Of a DNA stretch of 64,000 nt, positions 9,260-18,635 are shown one piece after another. Source of the stretch: GWF2-38-69 sp965228125 (GTDB taxonomy: Bacteria > Verrucomicrobiota > Lentisphaeria > Victivallales > GWF2-38-69); contig OZ245791.1 in the NCBI GenBank assembly GCA_965228125.1, forward strand, positions 1,116,001 to 1,180,000, written 5' to 3'. Under the pieces are notes generated by a model. That model was not told the origin of the DNA. It saw only the letters and a list, made by a program, of their open reading frames with translations, and did no database searches. How positions within the stretch are numbered: the stretch's first letter is position 1; each line of letters opens with the position of its first letter. The translations under genes were made by a program, and so were the position numbers.

Positions 9260-10492
9260 TCAGGTATGATAATCTGCATTGATTTTAACATATTCATAAG
9301 AGAGGTCGCTAGTCCACATGGAAAAAAAACACGAACCAGAATTGAGTTCAATTCTGACTGTGAACTCCTTCTTGCGTATTATATCTGCCAAATCTTCTTC
9401 TTTTGTCCCGGCATCTCCGCCATTCCTAACCACCTGTATATGATCATAAAACAAATCCACCTTGTCAGGAGCGAATTCAGCCCCGGAATAACCTGCTGCT
9501 GCGATAACGCGCCCCCAGTTCGGATCGCCTCCAAACCAAGCTGTTTTACAAAGAAGAGAATTGGCTATAGCCTGCGCACATTTCCTTGCGTCAGTATAAG
9601 TAGGGGCACCATTGACTTCTACCGTGACGAATTTTGTAGCGCCTTCGCCATCCATAACTATCATCTTTGCCAAATTTGAAGAAACCATCTTAAGTGCTTC
9701 GGCAAATGTTTTTGAATGCGCGCATTTTCCTTCAAGAAGAGATGTTTCAGACATTCCATTAGCCATAACGATAACTGAATCGTTGGTGCTCATATCACCG
9801 TCAACCGAAATTTTATTAAACGAATTTTCGATGGCTTCGCCCAGCAACTTGTTCAAAAATTCAGGCGTTACATTTGCATCAGTTGTAATAAATGAAAGCA
9901 TCGTGGCATGAGGGTGAGTCTGCATTGAGGGGGCAATCATCCCCGCTCCTTTAACCATCCCCGCGACAGTTACCGTTCGCCCGTCAATTTCAAAGGAGAC
10001 GGCCGTCTCTTTCGGACACGTATCAGTAGTCATTATAGCCAGAGCAGAATCATGTCCTCCTTCTGGAGAAAGAGCTTCTACAGCCGAAGATATCCCTTTT
10101 CTTATTTTGTCCATAGGCATCTGTACGCCTATCCTTCCTGTCGACGCTACAAATACGAAATCAGGAGCCACATTCAGAAGTTCACCTGTAAAACTTGCCA
10201 TGTCTTCGGCATTCTCATCACCAGGATTTCCTGTACAGGCATTGGCGTTTCCACTATTAATTACCACTGCGTTAGCATAACAGGATTTAATCAGCTTTTT
10301 TCTGCACCAATTCACGGGAGCTGCAGCAAAAAGATTATTTGTAAAAGCACCGGCTGAAACAGCCTTGTTTTTCGAATAAATAAGAGCCATATCCAAATGG
10401 CCGCTTGCTTTAAGTCCGCATTTAATTCCTGATGAAAAAAACCCTTTGGGAGATGTGACAGAACCTGACTGAATATATAGAATTTTACTCAT
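9260..10492 (-). CDS. argJ: Bifunctional ornithine acetyltransferase/N-acetylglutamate synthase
   Basis: A 410-residue ArgJ-family enzyme, moving acetyl from N-acetylornithine to glutamate and so recycling acetyl in arginine synthesis. It undergoes self-cleavage before the nucleophilic Thr, which I place at the ATMLSF motif near residue 198, following GMIAPSMQTHPH. The segment before the Thr is longer than the usual GMIAPNMATML arrangement by a few residues. DGDMSTNDS and NWGRVIAAAGYSG are typical. It heads a run argJ-argB-glpK on the minus strand. Whether it also uses acetyl-CoA cannot be decided from sequence. Confidence 0.93.
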   Translation of the reverse strand: MSKILYIQSGSVTSPKGFFSSGIKCGLKASGHLDMALIYSKNKAVSAGAFTNNLFAAAPVNWCRKKLIKSCYANAVVINSGNANACTGNPGDENAEDMASFTGELLNVAPDFVFVASTGRIGVQMPMDKIRKGISSAVEALSPEGGHDSALAIMTTDTCPKETAVSFEIDGRTVTVAGMVKGAGMIAPSMQTHPHATMLSFITTDANVTPEFLNKLLGEAIENSFNKISVDGDMSTNDSVIVMANGMSETSLLEGKCAHSKTFAEALKMVSSNLAKMIVMDGEGATKFVTVEVNGAPTYTDARKCAQAIANSLLCKTAWFGGDPNWGRVIAAAGYSGAEFAPDKVDLFYDHIQVVRNGGDAGTKEEDLADIIRKKEFTVRIELNSGSCFFSMWTSDLSYEYVKINADYHT

Positions 10493-10628
10493 TTATTACC
10501 TTGCAACTTTTAATAACAACATTCACAACATACAATTATACTCCAATCCTACGAAAATAAATTCAGCTCCCTAATTTTTAGTTTAACATTCATTGAACCG
10601 GCTTCAGCGAAATAACAATCCTTAATTC

Positions 10629-10656
10629 TTGTTTGCTTCAAAACCTATGGTATCTT
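10629..10656 (+). promoter_or_regulatory. Possible clpC promoter
   Basis: TTGTTT, 16-bp spacer, TATCTT, about 45 bp before the clpC ATG. No Shine-Dalgarno is visible in front of clpC. No CtsR-like or CIRCE repeat was seen here. Confidence 0.3.
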
Positions 10657-10700
10657 ACTCTTGTTGAAATAACTTAAACTTTATAAAAATTACTTTTACT

Positions 10701-13169
10701 ATGAATAATTTTACTCCGCGCGCAAAACAGGCCATGATATTGGCTCAACAAGAAGCTATTAGATTCAACCATGATTATGTCGGAACGGAACATCTCCTTC
10801 TGGGGCTCATCAAACTAGGGCAAGGCGTAGCTGTTTCCGTCCTGAAGTCAATGGGATTAAACCTGGATGTCCTTCGCTTTGAGGTGGAAAAACTTTACGG
10901 CAATCAGGGCGCCACTCAAACCAAAGGCGAACTTCCATACAGCACTACGCTTAAAAAAGTACTCACCCTTTCGGCTATGGAAGCTAAGAACATGAACTAC
11001 AATTATATAGGTACGGAGCATTTGCTCCTTGCCATACTTTCGGAAAATGAAAACGCTGCTGCAAAACTTCTCAGAAGCCTAAATGTAAACATCAATGAGG
11101 TTAAGCAGGAAATACTAATGGCCTTAGACCCAAATTTTATTCCAATTGAGAATGAAACCCAGCAAAACACCCCACCACCTCCGCAAGGCTCTCAGCCGCC
11201 GCAGGGGCAAGGTGCAAAAAGCGAACTAGCCGCACTTAGAGCTTTCGGAAGAGATCTGACAGAATTGGCACAAAGAGGAGAACTTGACCCTGTTATTGGA
11301 AGAAAAAATGAGATTGAAAGACTCATACAAATCCTTTGCAGAAGAAATAAAAACAATCCTGTTCTCATCGGTGAAGCCGGAGTCGGAAAAACCGCTATAG
11401 TTGAAGGTTTAGCCCAGGCAATAATCGCAAAAAAAGTACCGGAAATCCTTCAAGACAAATTAGTTTTTGGTTTAGATCTGCCTCTTATGATTGCCGGCAC
11501 AAAATACAGGGGACAATTTGAAGAAAGAATTCACGCTGTCATTGAAGATATAAAAGCTTCCGGCAAAGTAATTGTTTTCATAGACGAGTTGCACACAATC
11601 GTAGGAGCCGGCGGTGCTGAAGGCGCGATGGATGCCTCAAATATTTTGAAACCTGCTTTATCCAGAGGAGAACTCCAATGCGTTGGTGCCACAACAATGG
11701 ACGAATACAGAAAACATATTGAGAAAGACTCGGCGCTTGAAAGAAGGTTTCAACCTATAATGGTCAATCCTCCTTCTGTGCCGGAAGCTATAGATATTCT
11801 CAAAGGAATAAAAGACCATTACGAAGATTACCATAGCGTTAACTATACTGAATCTGCAATAATAGCAGCGGTAACGCTTTCCGATAGATATATAAGCGGA
11901 AGGTTCCTTCCTGACAAAGCTATAGATGTTATGGATGAAGCCGGTGCAAGAACAAGGATTACTGAAGTAATTCAGCTTCCTGATACAAAAGATCTTGAAA
12001 CAAAGCTTGAAGAGGCAAGAAAAGCCAAGGATTACGCGGTAAATAATCAGAATTTCGAAGAAGCCGCAAAGTACCGCGACATGGAAAAAGATATTCTTTC
12101 CGGTATTGCAAAAGTCAAAAAAGATTGGGAAGAAAGCAAGAAGAAAAACAGGGCGTTAATAACAGATAAAGAAATGTCAGACATAGTGGCAAAACTCACA
12201 GGAATTCCAATCAGACAGATGCAGAAAGAGGAAAATACCAGACTCCTGAAAATGGAAGAAGAACTCTCTAAAGTCGTAGTAGGCCAAAGCGAGGCTATCA
12301 GAATAATTTCAAAAGCCCTCCGCCGTTCAAGAGCAGATCTTAAAGATCCCAAAAGGCCAATAGGTTCGTTCATATTCCTAGGCCCTACAGGAGTCGGAAA
12401 AACACTTCTGGCCAAATCTCTGGCCGAATTCATTTTCGGTGATGCCGATGCAATAATTCAGTTGGATATGTCGGAGTATATGGAAAAGTTTAACATAAGC
12501 CGTTTGGTCGGCTCTCCTCCTGGATATATCGGCCACGACGAAGGCGGCCAACTTTCTGAAAAAATAAGAAGAAAACCCTACTCTGTAGTCCTTTTTGATG
12601 AAATAGATAAGGCCCACCCTGATGTGATGCATATGCTGCTCCAGATCATTGAGGAAGGAAAATTAACGGACAATGTAGGCAGGATAATAGATTTTAAAAA
12701 CACCATAGTCATAATGACCAGCAATCTTGGAGCACATAAAATTATTCAGGGCAAAGCATTAGGCTTCAGCCCAAGCGATGCGCCTGAAGCTGAAAAAGAC
12801 AAGGAAAGGCTACTAGAGGAAGCAAAAAAGTATTTCAAACCCGAATTCATAAACAGAATTGATGACGTAATAATTTTCTCAAAACTCAACCGTGATGACC
12901 TGAGAAAAATAGTTAGTCTTGAAGTTAACAAGATAAGAGAAAGACTTGTAAGAAGAGACATTACTTTGATATTAGGAAATGATGTTTTGGACTTCCTTAT
13001 TGACAAAGGCTATCAGCCCGAATACGGAGCCAGGCCTCTAAGAAGAGCCATAGAAAAATATCTTGAAGACCCTATCTCAGAGGACATTCTATCGGGAATT
13101 ATTTCCAACGGGGTTCAACTTGAGGTAAAACTTGACAACACTACTCTTATTTTTATCCCTAAAGAATAA
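10701..13169 (+). CDS. clpC: ClpC-type AAA+ unfoldase
   Basis: An 822-residue Hsp100 ATPase that unfolds substrates for ClpP in the cytoplasm. Order of domains: double Clp-N repeat (residues 1-145), a Pro/Gln-rich linker (about 152-172), first AAA+ module with Walker A GEAGVGKT at 224-231 and Walker B VIFIDELHT, a UVR motif (NFEEAAKYRDME near 451) that marks ClpC rather than ClpA or ClpB, second AAA+ with GPTGVGKT at about 561-568, and a D2-small C-terminal domain. The UVR segment normally binds adaptors such as McsA; no mcsA or clpP lies nearby. The gene stands alone behind about 200 bp of intergenic sequence. Confidence 0.95.
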   Translation: MNNFTPRAKQAMILAQQEAIRFNHDYVGTEHLLLGLIKLGQGVAVSVLKSMGLNLDVLRFEVEKLYGNQGATQTKGELPYSTTLKKVLTLSAMEAKNMNYNYIGTEHLLLAILSENENAAAKLLRSLNVNINEVKQEILMALDPNFIPIENETQQNTPPPPQGSQPPQGQGAKSELAALRAFGRDLTELAQRGELDPVIGRKNEIERLIQILCRRNKNNPVLIGEAGVGKTAIVEGLAQAIIAKKVPEILQDKLVFGLDLPLMIAGTKYRGQFEERIHAVIEDIKASGKVIVFIDELHTIVGAGGAEGAMDASNILKPALSRGELQCVGATTMDEYRKHIEKDSALERRFQPIMVNPPSVPEAIDILKGIKDHYEDYHSVNYTESAIIAAVTLSDRYISGRFLPDKAIDVMDEAGARTRITEVIQLPDTKDLETKLEEARKAKDYAVNNQNFEEAAKYRDMEKDILSGIAKVKKDWEESKKKNRALITDKEMSDIVAKLTGIPIRQMQKEENTRLLKMEEELSKVVVGQSEAIRIISKALRRSRADLKDPKRPIGSFIFLGPTGVGKTLLAKSLAEFIFGDADAIIQLDMSEYMEKFNISRLVGSPPGYIGHDEGGQLSEKIRRKPYSVVLFDEIDKAHPDVMHMLLQIIEEGKLTDNVGRIIDFKNTIVIMTSNLGAHKIIQGKALGFSPSDAPEAEKDKERLLEEAKKYFKPEFINRIDDVIIFSKLNRDDLRKIVSLEVNKIRERLVRRDITLILGNDVLDFLIDKGYQPEYGARPLRRAIEKYLEDPISEDILSGIISNGVQLEVKLDNTTLIFIPKE

Positions 13170-13170
13170 C

Positions 13171-13455
13171 CGATGGATGACATCTCGAAATACTCTTCTG
13201 CCAAACATCCTTGGCACTATAATTATAATGATCATTTTTCCTATAGCTCCAAATCTTTTAGCCGAAACTTCCTTGAGTTTTCCAGGATTCGGAGTCCAGT
13301 CTCCACCAGCAAGTCGGGGAGAACTTCTCCGGCAGGCTTTTTCAGACCCATTGCGATATTGGAACCTGACTTTGCGGCCTGGACTGATGATATTTTTATC
13401 AATATTTTTACTTAACCTTGTGTCCGAAGGCGCCAGAAAAAGCATAGGATCGTAA
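13171..13455 (+). pseudogene. Truncated C-terminal remnant of an OppC/DppC-type ABC permease
   Basis: Right after the clpC stop, one frame is open for about 92 codons (ATG at 13177) and reads as the end of a peptide/nickel ABC transporter inner-membrane permease. It contains NTLLPNI near the start, LLAETSLSFPGFGVQSPP (the family reads ILAEASLSFLGLGVQPP), then RPGLMIFLSIFLLNLVSEGAR, matching the last membrane segment and the GDGLRD-like end. The first 180 or so residues of a complete permease are absent, replaced by clpC. No oppB, oppD or oppF lies nearby. I read it as the relic of a rearrangement. The frame has not decayed, so the event may be recent or the fragment may still be translated. 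Confidence 0.72.
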
Positions 13456-13481
13456 GAACTTTGATTAGAAAGGCAACTAAA

Positions 13482-14447
13482 ATGGCTGATAAAAAAGTAC
13501 TGTTATTAATGTGTCATTGGTTAGGCGATACTTTCTGGGCTATGCAGGTAGTTCCTGAAATAAGAAATAAATTTCCTAATGCCGAAATATGGGCAGGCAT
13601 TAAACCATGGTCAGGCGACCTGCTTCACGGTTTGGTAGATAAGAACAAAATCCTTATTCTGCATAATATCATAAGTGACAGGCATAGAGAGCAATTTTCT
13701 TTATCAGGATATATCAAAGATTTGAAGATTGTTAAAGCTCAAGCATTTGATTTGGTGCTAGATTTAACCTGCAACAGATATTCGGCTATCTTCCTGTTCC
13801 TCGCAGGAATCAAAAAAAGAGTCGGGTTGGATTTACACAAACTCAGTTTTCTCTACACGTTGAAAGGCCCGAATTTCCCAATTGACAGACACCTTTCTCA
13901 GAGGCCGTGGGAAACAATTAAACTCATCTGCAAAAATGCTGAAACTCCTAAACATCTCTCCCCCCCAAAAAGTTCGGTTTCAAAAGAAAAACTTGAAAAA
14001 CAATTAGGATTCAACCTTAATGAAAAATTTGCGTTGTTAGCTCCTGGAGCCGGCTGGAAAGAAAAGGAATGGAGTTTAGACAATTTTGCTATCTGTGGAA
14101 AATTTTTACTGAGCAATGGATATAAAATACTCATCAGCGGAAGCGAAAAAGAACGATTCATATGCTCGGAGTTGAACAAAAAACTCTATAATAAACCATA
14201 CGTCTTTATAAGGCAACTAAGCGATTTTATAGCTCTTCTGCCTTACATTTCCATCGCTATAACAAATGATAGCGGTACTGCCCACCTGTGCGCAGCTACC
14301 AAGGTCAAATTAATTACAATTTTCCTTGTTGACAATAACAAAATCTATTGCCCTATCGGCGAAAATGTAAAGGTTGTCACGAAGAACACAGCCAAACCCG
14401 AAAATATTATAAAGCTTATCAACGAATTTGAAGGATTGATAAAATGA
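13482..14447 (+). CDS. Glycosyltransferase family 9 (heptosyltransferase-like)
   Basis: A 321-residue GT-B enzyme of the heptosyltransferase family (WaaF/RfaF-like), adding a sugar to LPS core or a related glycan at the cytoplasmic face of the inner membrane. The N-terminal domain has CHWLGDTFWAMQVVPEI; the C-terminal domain has APGAGWKEKEWS (donor site, here GAGWKEKEW instead of GSRWPTKRW) and TNDSGTAHLCAA, the family's donor-binding loop with acidic Asp. I prefer the ATG at 13482 (AGG about 10 nt upstream) over an upstream TTG at 13461. It overlaps miaB by 4 nt (ATGA), so the two are co-translated. A seven-C run lies within it at 13960-13966. Confidence 0.83.
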   Translation: MADKKVLLLMCHWLGDTFWAMQVVPEIRNKFPNAEIWAGIKPWSGDLLHGLVDKNKILILHNIISDRHREQFSLSGYIKDLKIVKAQAFDLVLDLTCNRYSAIFLFLAGIKKRVGLDLHKLSFLYTLKGPNFPIDRHLSQRPWETIKLICKNAETPKHLSPPKSSVSKEKLEKQLGFNLNEKFALLAPGAGWKEKEWSLDNFAICGKFLLSNGYKILISGSEKERFICSELNKKLYNKPYVFIRQLSDFIALLPYISIAITNDSGTAHLCAATKVKLITIFLVDNNKIYCPIGENVKVVTKNTAKPENIIKLINEFEGLIK

Positions 14448-15772
14448 AAGTTTATATAAAAACATATGGATGCCAAATGAACGAAAGAGATTCAAATGCC
14501 CTTGCTGCAACTCTTATCCAAAGAGGATACGAAATGACCTCTGAAGAAAAGGCAGCAGACATTCTTCTGTTCAACACATGCAGTATCAGAGAGCAGGCCG
14601 AACTCAAAGCTGTCGGAAAAGTCGGCATACTGAAAAAGCTCAAAAAAAACAAGCCGCATATTCTTATCGGGATTCTGGGATGCATGGCTCAAAGGAAAGG
14701 CGACGAACTCCTAAAAACACTCCCTCATTTGGATTTTGTCATAGGCACAGACCAACTTGCCAAACTTCCTGACATACTTGAAAAGGAACTTCTTAAAAGG
14801 GAACAAATTTCACTTACTCAAATAAACAATTACCTCCCTCAAAGCCTTACAGCACATCTTGCTACAAACAGTATTTCCGATTTCATCTCTATAATGCGTG
14901 GATGCAATATGTTTTGTTCTTACTGCATCGTCCCGTATGTCAGAGGAAGAGAGAAAAGCCGTGAGATTCACGATATAACTAATGAGGCTAAAAAACTAGC
15001 GGATAAAGGTGTAAAAGAGATCATGCTTTTAGGGCAAAATGTCTCTGCTTTCGGACTGAACCAAAATACTAAAATCAGGCCGCTTGAATCGCCATTCGCC
15101 GAACTTCTCAGAGAATTAGACAAGATTGAAGGCATAGAAAGAATAAGATTTATCTCGCCACATCCGTTCTTCTTCAACGACAAACTTATCAGTGCCATTG
15201 CCGAATGCGAAAAAGTCTGCAACAATATTCATCTGCCTCTTCAATCAGGTTCTGACAGAATTCTGACGCTCATGAATCGCCGTTATAATTCGGCTATGTA
15301 TATGGACATTGTAAATAAGCTCAAAACTCTTGTGCCTGACATCACATTCTCTACAGATATAATAGTCGCTTTTCCCCACGAAACAGAAGAAGATTTCGTA
15401 TGTACCAGAAATCTAATGAACGAAGTCGAATTCGATAACGCCTACATTTTCAAATATTCTCCAAGAGAAGGCACCCCTGCGGCTGAATACAAAGAACAAA
15501 TTCCTCAATCAATCAAGGAAGAGCGTAATCATATTCTTCTTGCCGATTTGAAGAGAATAACAACTAAACACAACAAGCTCTATGAAGGACGTACTGTAAA
15601 AATATTAGTCGAAGGCCCAAGCAGTAGAAATTCTGAACGCTGGAGCGGAAGAACCACCAATAACAAAGTCACAGTGTTTAATTCAAACCCTAACCTTAAA
15701 ATCGGTGACACTGTCGATATTCTTATCGAAAGAAGCACATCAATGACTCTTTTCGGTAGAATAGCTAGATAA
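14444..15772 (+). CDS. miaB: tRNA-2-methylthio-N6-dimethylallyladenosine synthase
   Basis: A 442-residue radical SAM methylthiotransferase modifying A37 of tRNAs that read UNN codons. The N-terminal UPF0004 domain has its three cluster cysteines (YGCQMN near 11, NTCSIRE near 47, LGCMAQ near 81). The radical SAM site is CNMFCSYCIVPY (CxxxCxxC), followed by LLGQNVSAFG, and a C-terminal TRAM domain starts near residue 375. LGQNVSAFG and the overall pattern fit MiaB better than RimO or MtaB. It overlaps the GT9 gene by 4 nt. The product would act on tRNAs such as the tRNA-Ser(UGA) encoded at 21774. Confidence 0.94.
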   Translation: MKVYIKTYGCQMNERDSNALAATLIQRGYEMTSEEKAADILLFNTCSIREQAELKAVGKVGILKKLKKNKPHILIGILGCMAQRKGDELLKTLPHLDFVIGTDQLAKLPDILEKELLKREQISLTQINNYLPQSLTAHLATNSISDFISIMRGCNMFCSYCIVPYVRGREKSREIHDITNEAKKLADKGVKEIMLLGQNVSAFGLNQNTKIRPLESPFAELLRELDKIEGIERIRFISPHPFFFNDKLISAIAECEKVCNNIHLPLQSGSDRILTLMNRRYNSAMYMDIVNKLKTLVPDITFSTDIIVAFPHETEEDFVCTRNLMNEVEFDNAYIFKYSPREGTPAAEYKEQIPQSIKEERNHILLADLKRITTKHNKLYEGRTVKILVEGPSSRNSERWSGRTTNNKVTVFNSNPNLKIGDTVDILIERSTSMTLFGRIAR

Positions 15773-15885
15773 ACATCTTCATTTTGTGAAAAATAAAAAC
15801 ACTCTTAGGGCTACTTTTACCCTTTCCAATGACTATAATTATTAAATAATTGATTAAGAAAAAGGTTTCATAGGAGACAACTGCA

Positions 15886-16728
15886 ATGATAGACTTCAAA
15901 ATAGACGCGGCTAAATGCATCAGATGTTCTCAATGTGTAAACGATTGCCCAATGAGAGTAATTGATATGGAAGAAGGAGTTCCATTTATAAAAGCAGAAA
16001 AGGAAGAAGAATGCATAAAATGTTTACATTGTCTGGCTATATGCCCTAAAGAAGCTCTATCTATCCTAGGTAAACATCCTGAAAATAGCCTAAAAATTAA
16101 AGACAACTTCCCTAAACTATCTGAAATGGAAGTACTAACCAAAGGACGCAGATCCGTAAGAAAATATAAAAATGAAAATGTCGATAAAGACTTACTGTCA
16201 AAACTGCTATCTACCGCATTGCATGCTCCTACAGGAGTCAATTCCATGCAGACTGACTTCTTTGTAGTTGATGACAAGGATGTGATGAATTCTATCCGCA
16301 TGGAAGTTTATAAAGGTATTGCCGACCGCGTCAGAAAAAATTCATTGCCGGAAGGTATGGAATTTTTTAAGGATTTTCTGGAAAGTTGGGAAAACAAAGG
16401 CTATGACAATGTTTTTAGGCATGCTCCTCATATGCTTATAGCTACAGCTGATGAAACTCAATCACGCACTCCGACTGAAGATTGCGTCATAGCTCTGTCC
16501 TATTTTGAGCTTCTCGCCGTTTCTGCCGGATTGGGAACAGTATGGTGTGGACTTGGAAAGTGGGCTATAGATGGCTTGCTTGACGATATGAAGAAAAAAA
16601 TCGGAATCCCTGAGAACCAGAAAATCGGTTATATAATGATGTTCGGTAAACCGGCAATAAAGTATTTCCGTACTGTCCAACGCGACACAACCAACAAGAT
16701 ACATAGTATATCGTTTTCAGAAAACTAG
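15886..16728 (+). CDS. Nitroreductase with N-terminal 2[4Fe-4S] ferredoxin domain
   Basis: A 280-residue fusion. Residues 1-60 hold two ferredoxin motifs, CIRCSQCVNDCP and CIKCLHCLAICP, each followed by the Pro that completes an eight-iron ferredoxin. From about residue 85 comes an FMN-dependent nitroreductase domain starting with the typical RRSVRKYK; HAPTGVNSMQ and the GLGTVWCGLG loop are FMN-site landmarks. Such fusions pass electrons from ferredoxin-type donors to FMN and are common in anaerobes; the physiological substrate is unknown. TAGGAG precedes the ATG by 9 nt. It ends 12 nt before the tdk stop on the opposite strand. Confidence 0.88.
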   Translation: MIDFKIDAAKCIRCSQCVNDCPMRVIDMEEGVPFIKAEKEEECIKCLHCLAICPKEALSILGKHPENSLKIKDNFPKLSEMEVLTKGRRSVRKYKNENVDKDLLSKLLSTALHAPTGVNSMQTDFFVVDDKDVMNSIRMEVYKGIADRVRKNSLPEGMEFFKDFLESWENKGYDNVFRHAPHMLIATADETQSRTPTEDCVIALSYFELLAVSAGLGTVWCGLGKWAIDGLLDDMKKKIGIPENQKIGYIMMFGKPAIKYFRTVQRDTTNKIHSISFSEN

Positions 16729-17110
16729 TCTGGAAAAAACTTATTTTCTAAAGAGATTTTTGTAACACAGCCTACAATATGAGGCGTATTGTTCAGCTCC
16801 GATCAGGATTTGATCTCCAGACTTCACAGGTTTTCCGTTTACGAATCTTGCGGTAAAATTGGCTCTCCTTCCGCATTCGCAAACGGCTTTGATTTCTTCA
16901 ATCTCGTCCGCCAGCTCCAACAATCTCTTACTTGACTCAAACAACAAACCTCTAAAATCTGTCCGCAATCCATAACAGATCACAGGAATATTCAAATCAT
17001 CTGCCACATCCGAAAGTTGATCAATTTGTTCTTTTTCCAAAAAATGTGACTCGTCTACAAATAAGACCCTTATCTGCTCCTTGCATGTCTCCATTCTGCC
17101 CTTTACAAGC

Positions 17111-17117
17111 TGGTATA
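17111..17117. repeat. Target site duplication, left copy
   Basis: TGGTATA immediately outside the left inverted repeat; the identical right copy is at 18629-18635. Confidence 0.92.
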
Positions 17118-17132
17118 GTCGATCTTGAAAAA
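17118..17132 (+). repeat. IS left terminal inverted repeat
   Basis: GTCGATCTTGAAAAA, exactly complementary to the right end at 18614-18628. Confidence 0.95.
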
Positions 17133-17197
17133 GCACTTAAATATTTAGCTATCATATAGATATATTTGATATAAGTTGTATATTATTGCAAGAAAAG

Positions 17198-18592
17198 ATG
17201 ATAAAAGCAAAAGGAATCTTGCAAATGTTGCCGAAGAAAATATCAGATAACGAGAAGAATCAGGGGGATTTGTTTAAAGTAATGTTAAGAGATGTAGTGG
17301 ATACTAAGCATTCGCTTGTAACGCTGGCAAATTCTATCAACTGGGAAGCGATTGAGAATAAGATTTCACCACTGTTTTGTTCGAATAACGGCAGGCCTGC
17401 ATTGCCAGTAAGAATGATAGCAGGGCTTCTTTATTTGAAGAACGCTTACAACCTTGGAGATGGAGCTCTTCTTGCTGCGTGGCTGGAAAATCCCTACTGG
17501 CAGTATTTTACAGGAGGAGTATTTTTCGAGCACGAAATACCGTTTGATTCATCTAACATGACCAACTGGAGGAAACGCATAGGAGAAGAAGGGCTTGAGG
17601 AACTTTTCAAGGAAATCCTTTCAGCAGCAGTAAGGCTTGGGTTTATCAAGCTATCTGAATTCAAGAAAGTAAATGTTGATACGACAGTACAGGAAAAGAA
17701 TGTCAGGTTCCCCACAGATTCAAGACTTTATGACAGGCTGAGGGAAAAGCTTGTAAAGGAAGCAAATAGTATCGGAATAGACTTAAGACAGTCGTATGAA
17801 AGAGTTGCCAAGAAGGCTCTGCATAAACAAAGTTCGCATGCTCACGCCAATCAGATGAAGAAAGCTAAAAAGCAGAGTAAAAAGCTCAAGGTTTACCTTG
17901 GCAGGGTAGCAAGAGACATCAGAAGAAAAATGCAAAAATCTAATCCTAAAATGGATAACCTTTTGGCCTTATCAGACAAAGTTCTGACTCAGGAAAGACA
18001 AAGCAAGAACAAGATTTACTCAATTCATGAACCAGAGGTTGAGTGCATCAGCAAAGGCAAGGCTCACAAGAAATATGAATTTGGCTGCAAGGTAGGCTTT
18101 GTTACGAGTGCTCAATCCAACTGGATACTCGGAGCAATGGCTTTTCATGGTAATCCATACGATGGGCATACGCTAAAAGACAACCTTGAACAAGTTAAAA
18201 GGATAACAGGGATTGTTCCTGAGCAGGGAACTTGCGACATGGGCTACAAAGGACATGGATATGATGGAACTTGTACGATCAATATTGTAAACAGATACCG
18301 TAAGAAGATCCCAAAAGCAATCAGAAGATGGTGGAAACGCCGTTCAGCCATCGAACCTATAATTGGTCATGTAAAACAGGATAACAGAATGGACTGCAAC
18401 AGATTAAAAGGCAAACTTGGCGACAAGTTAAATGCAATCCTATCGGCTTGCGGGTTTAACTTCAGAAAATTACTCAGGGCAATAGCCCTATTTTTTGTTT
18501 TCGTCCCAAAAACGGCTGTTTTTGCATTTTGGGCAGATGAAAAATGCTATCGGAGACTAACTTTTGCCTCCAATGGTGCTTATAATTTTTAG
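17198..18592 (+). CDS. IS5/IS1182-family transposase
   Basis: A 464-residue DDE transposase. The N-terminal half has the family pattern NNGRPALPVRMIAGLLYLK, ENPYWQYFTGG and SSNMTNWRKRIGEEG. The catalytic acidic residues are visible in NVDTTVQEKN (first Asp, about residue 153), GTCDMGYKGHG (second Asp, about 347) and RRSAIEPIIGHVKQD (Glu, about 384). No frameshift or internal stop is present, so it should be active. The ATG at 17198 is preferred over an upstream TTG at 17186. The C-terminal tail after residue 420 is hydrophobic and lies close to the right inverted repeat. Confidence 0.93.
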   Translation: MIKAKGILQMLPKKISDNEKNQGDLFKVMLRDVVDTKHSLVTLANSINWEAIENKISPLFCSNNGRPALPVRMIAGLLYLKNAYNLGDGALLAAWLENPYWQYFTGGVFFEHEIPFDSSNMTNWRKRIGEEGLEELFKEILSAAVRLGFIKLSEFKKVNVDTTVQEKNVRFPTDSRLYDRLREKLVKEANSIGIDLRQSYERVAKKALHKQSSHAHANQMKKAKKQSKKLKVYLGRVARDIRRKMQKSNPKMDNLLALSDKVLTQERQSKNKIYSIHEPEVECISKGKAHKKYEFGCKVGFVTSAQSNWILGAMAFHGNPYDGHTLKDNLEQVKRITGIVPEQGTCDMGYKGHGYDGTCTINIVNRYRKKIPKAIRRWWKRRSAIEPIIGHVKQDNRMDCNRLKGKLGDKLNAILSACGFNFRKLLRAIALFFVFVPKTAVFAFWADEKCYRRLTFASNGAYNF

Positions 18593-18613
18593 GTGAATCA
18601 AGAAAAAACGGGG

Positions 18614-18628
18614 TTTTTCAAGATCGAC
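18614..18628 (-). repeat. IS right terminal inverted repeat
   Basis: Perfect 15-bp complement of 17118-17132. Confidence 0.95.
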
Positions 18629-18635
18629 TGGTATA
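18629..18635. repeat. Target site duplication, right copy
   Basis: TGGTATA, identical to 17111-17117; together they mark the insertion point within the Tyr-Gln codons of tdk. Confidence 0.92.

Larger units (their letters stand above)
17118..18628 (+). mobile_element. Complete IS5/IS1182-type insertion sequence, 1,511 bp
   Basis: A full element with perfect 15-bp terminal inverted repeats (GTCGATCTTGAAAAA at 17118-17132 and its complement at 18614-18628), one transposase gene, and a 7-bp target duplication TGGTATA on each side. The perfect ends, intact transposase and clean frame of the interrupted tdk point to recent transposition. The transposase is read opposite to tdk. The 7-bp duplication is longer than the 2-4 bp usual for many IS5-group elements. 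Confidence 0.95.

Noticed and set aside
10493..10700. CIRCE or CtsR operator ahead of clpC
   Set aside because: No TTAGCACTC-N9-GAGTGCTAA or heptad direct repeat was found in the 208-bp leader.
13089..13445. A 118-codon minus-strand frame over the clpC end
   Set aside because: It lies opposite the clpC 3' end and the recognisable permease relic, and its product has no sensible features.
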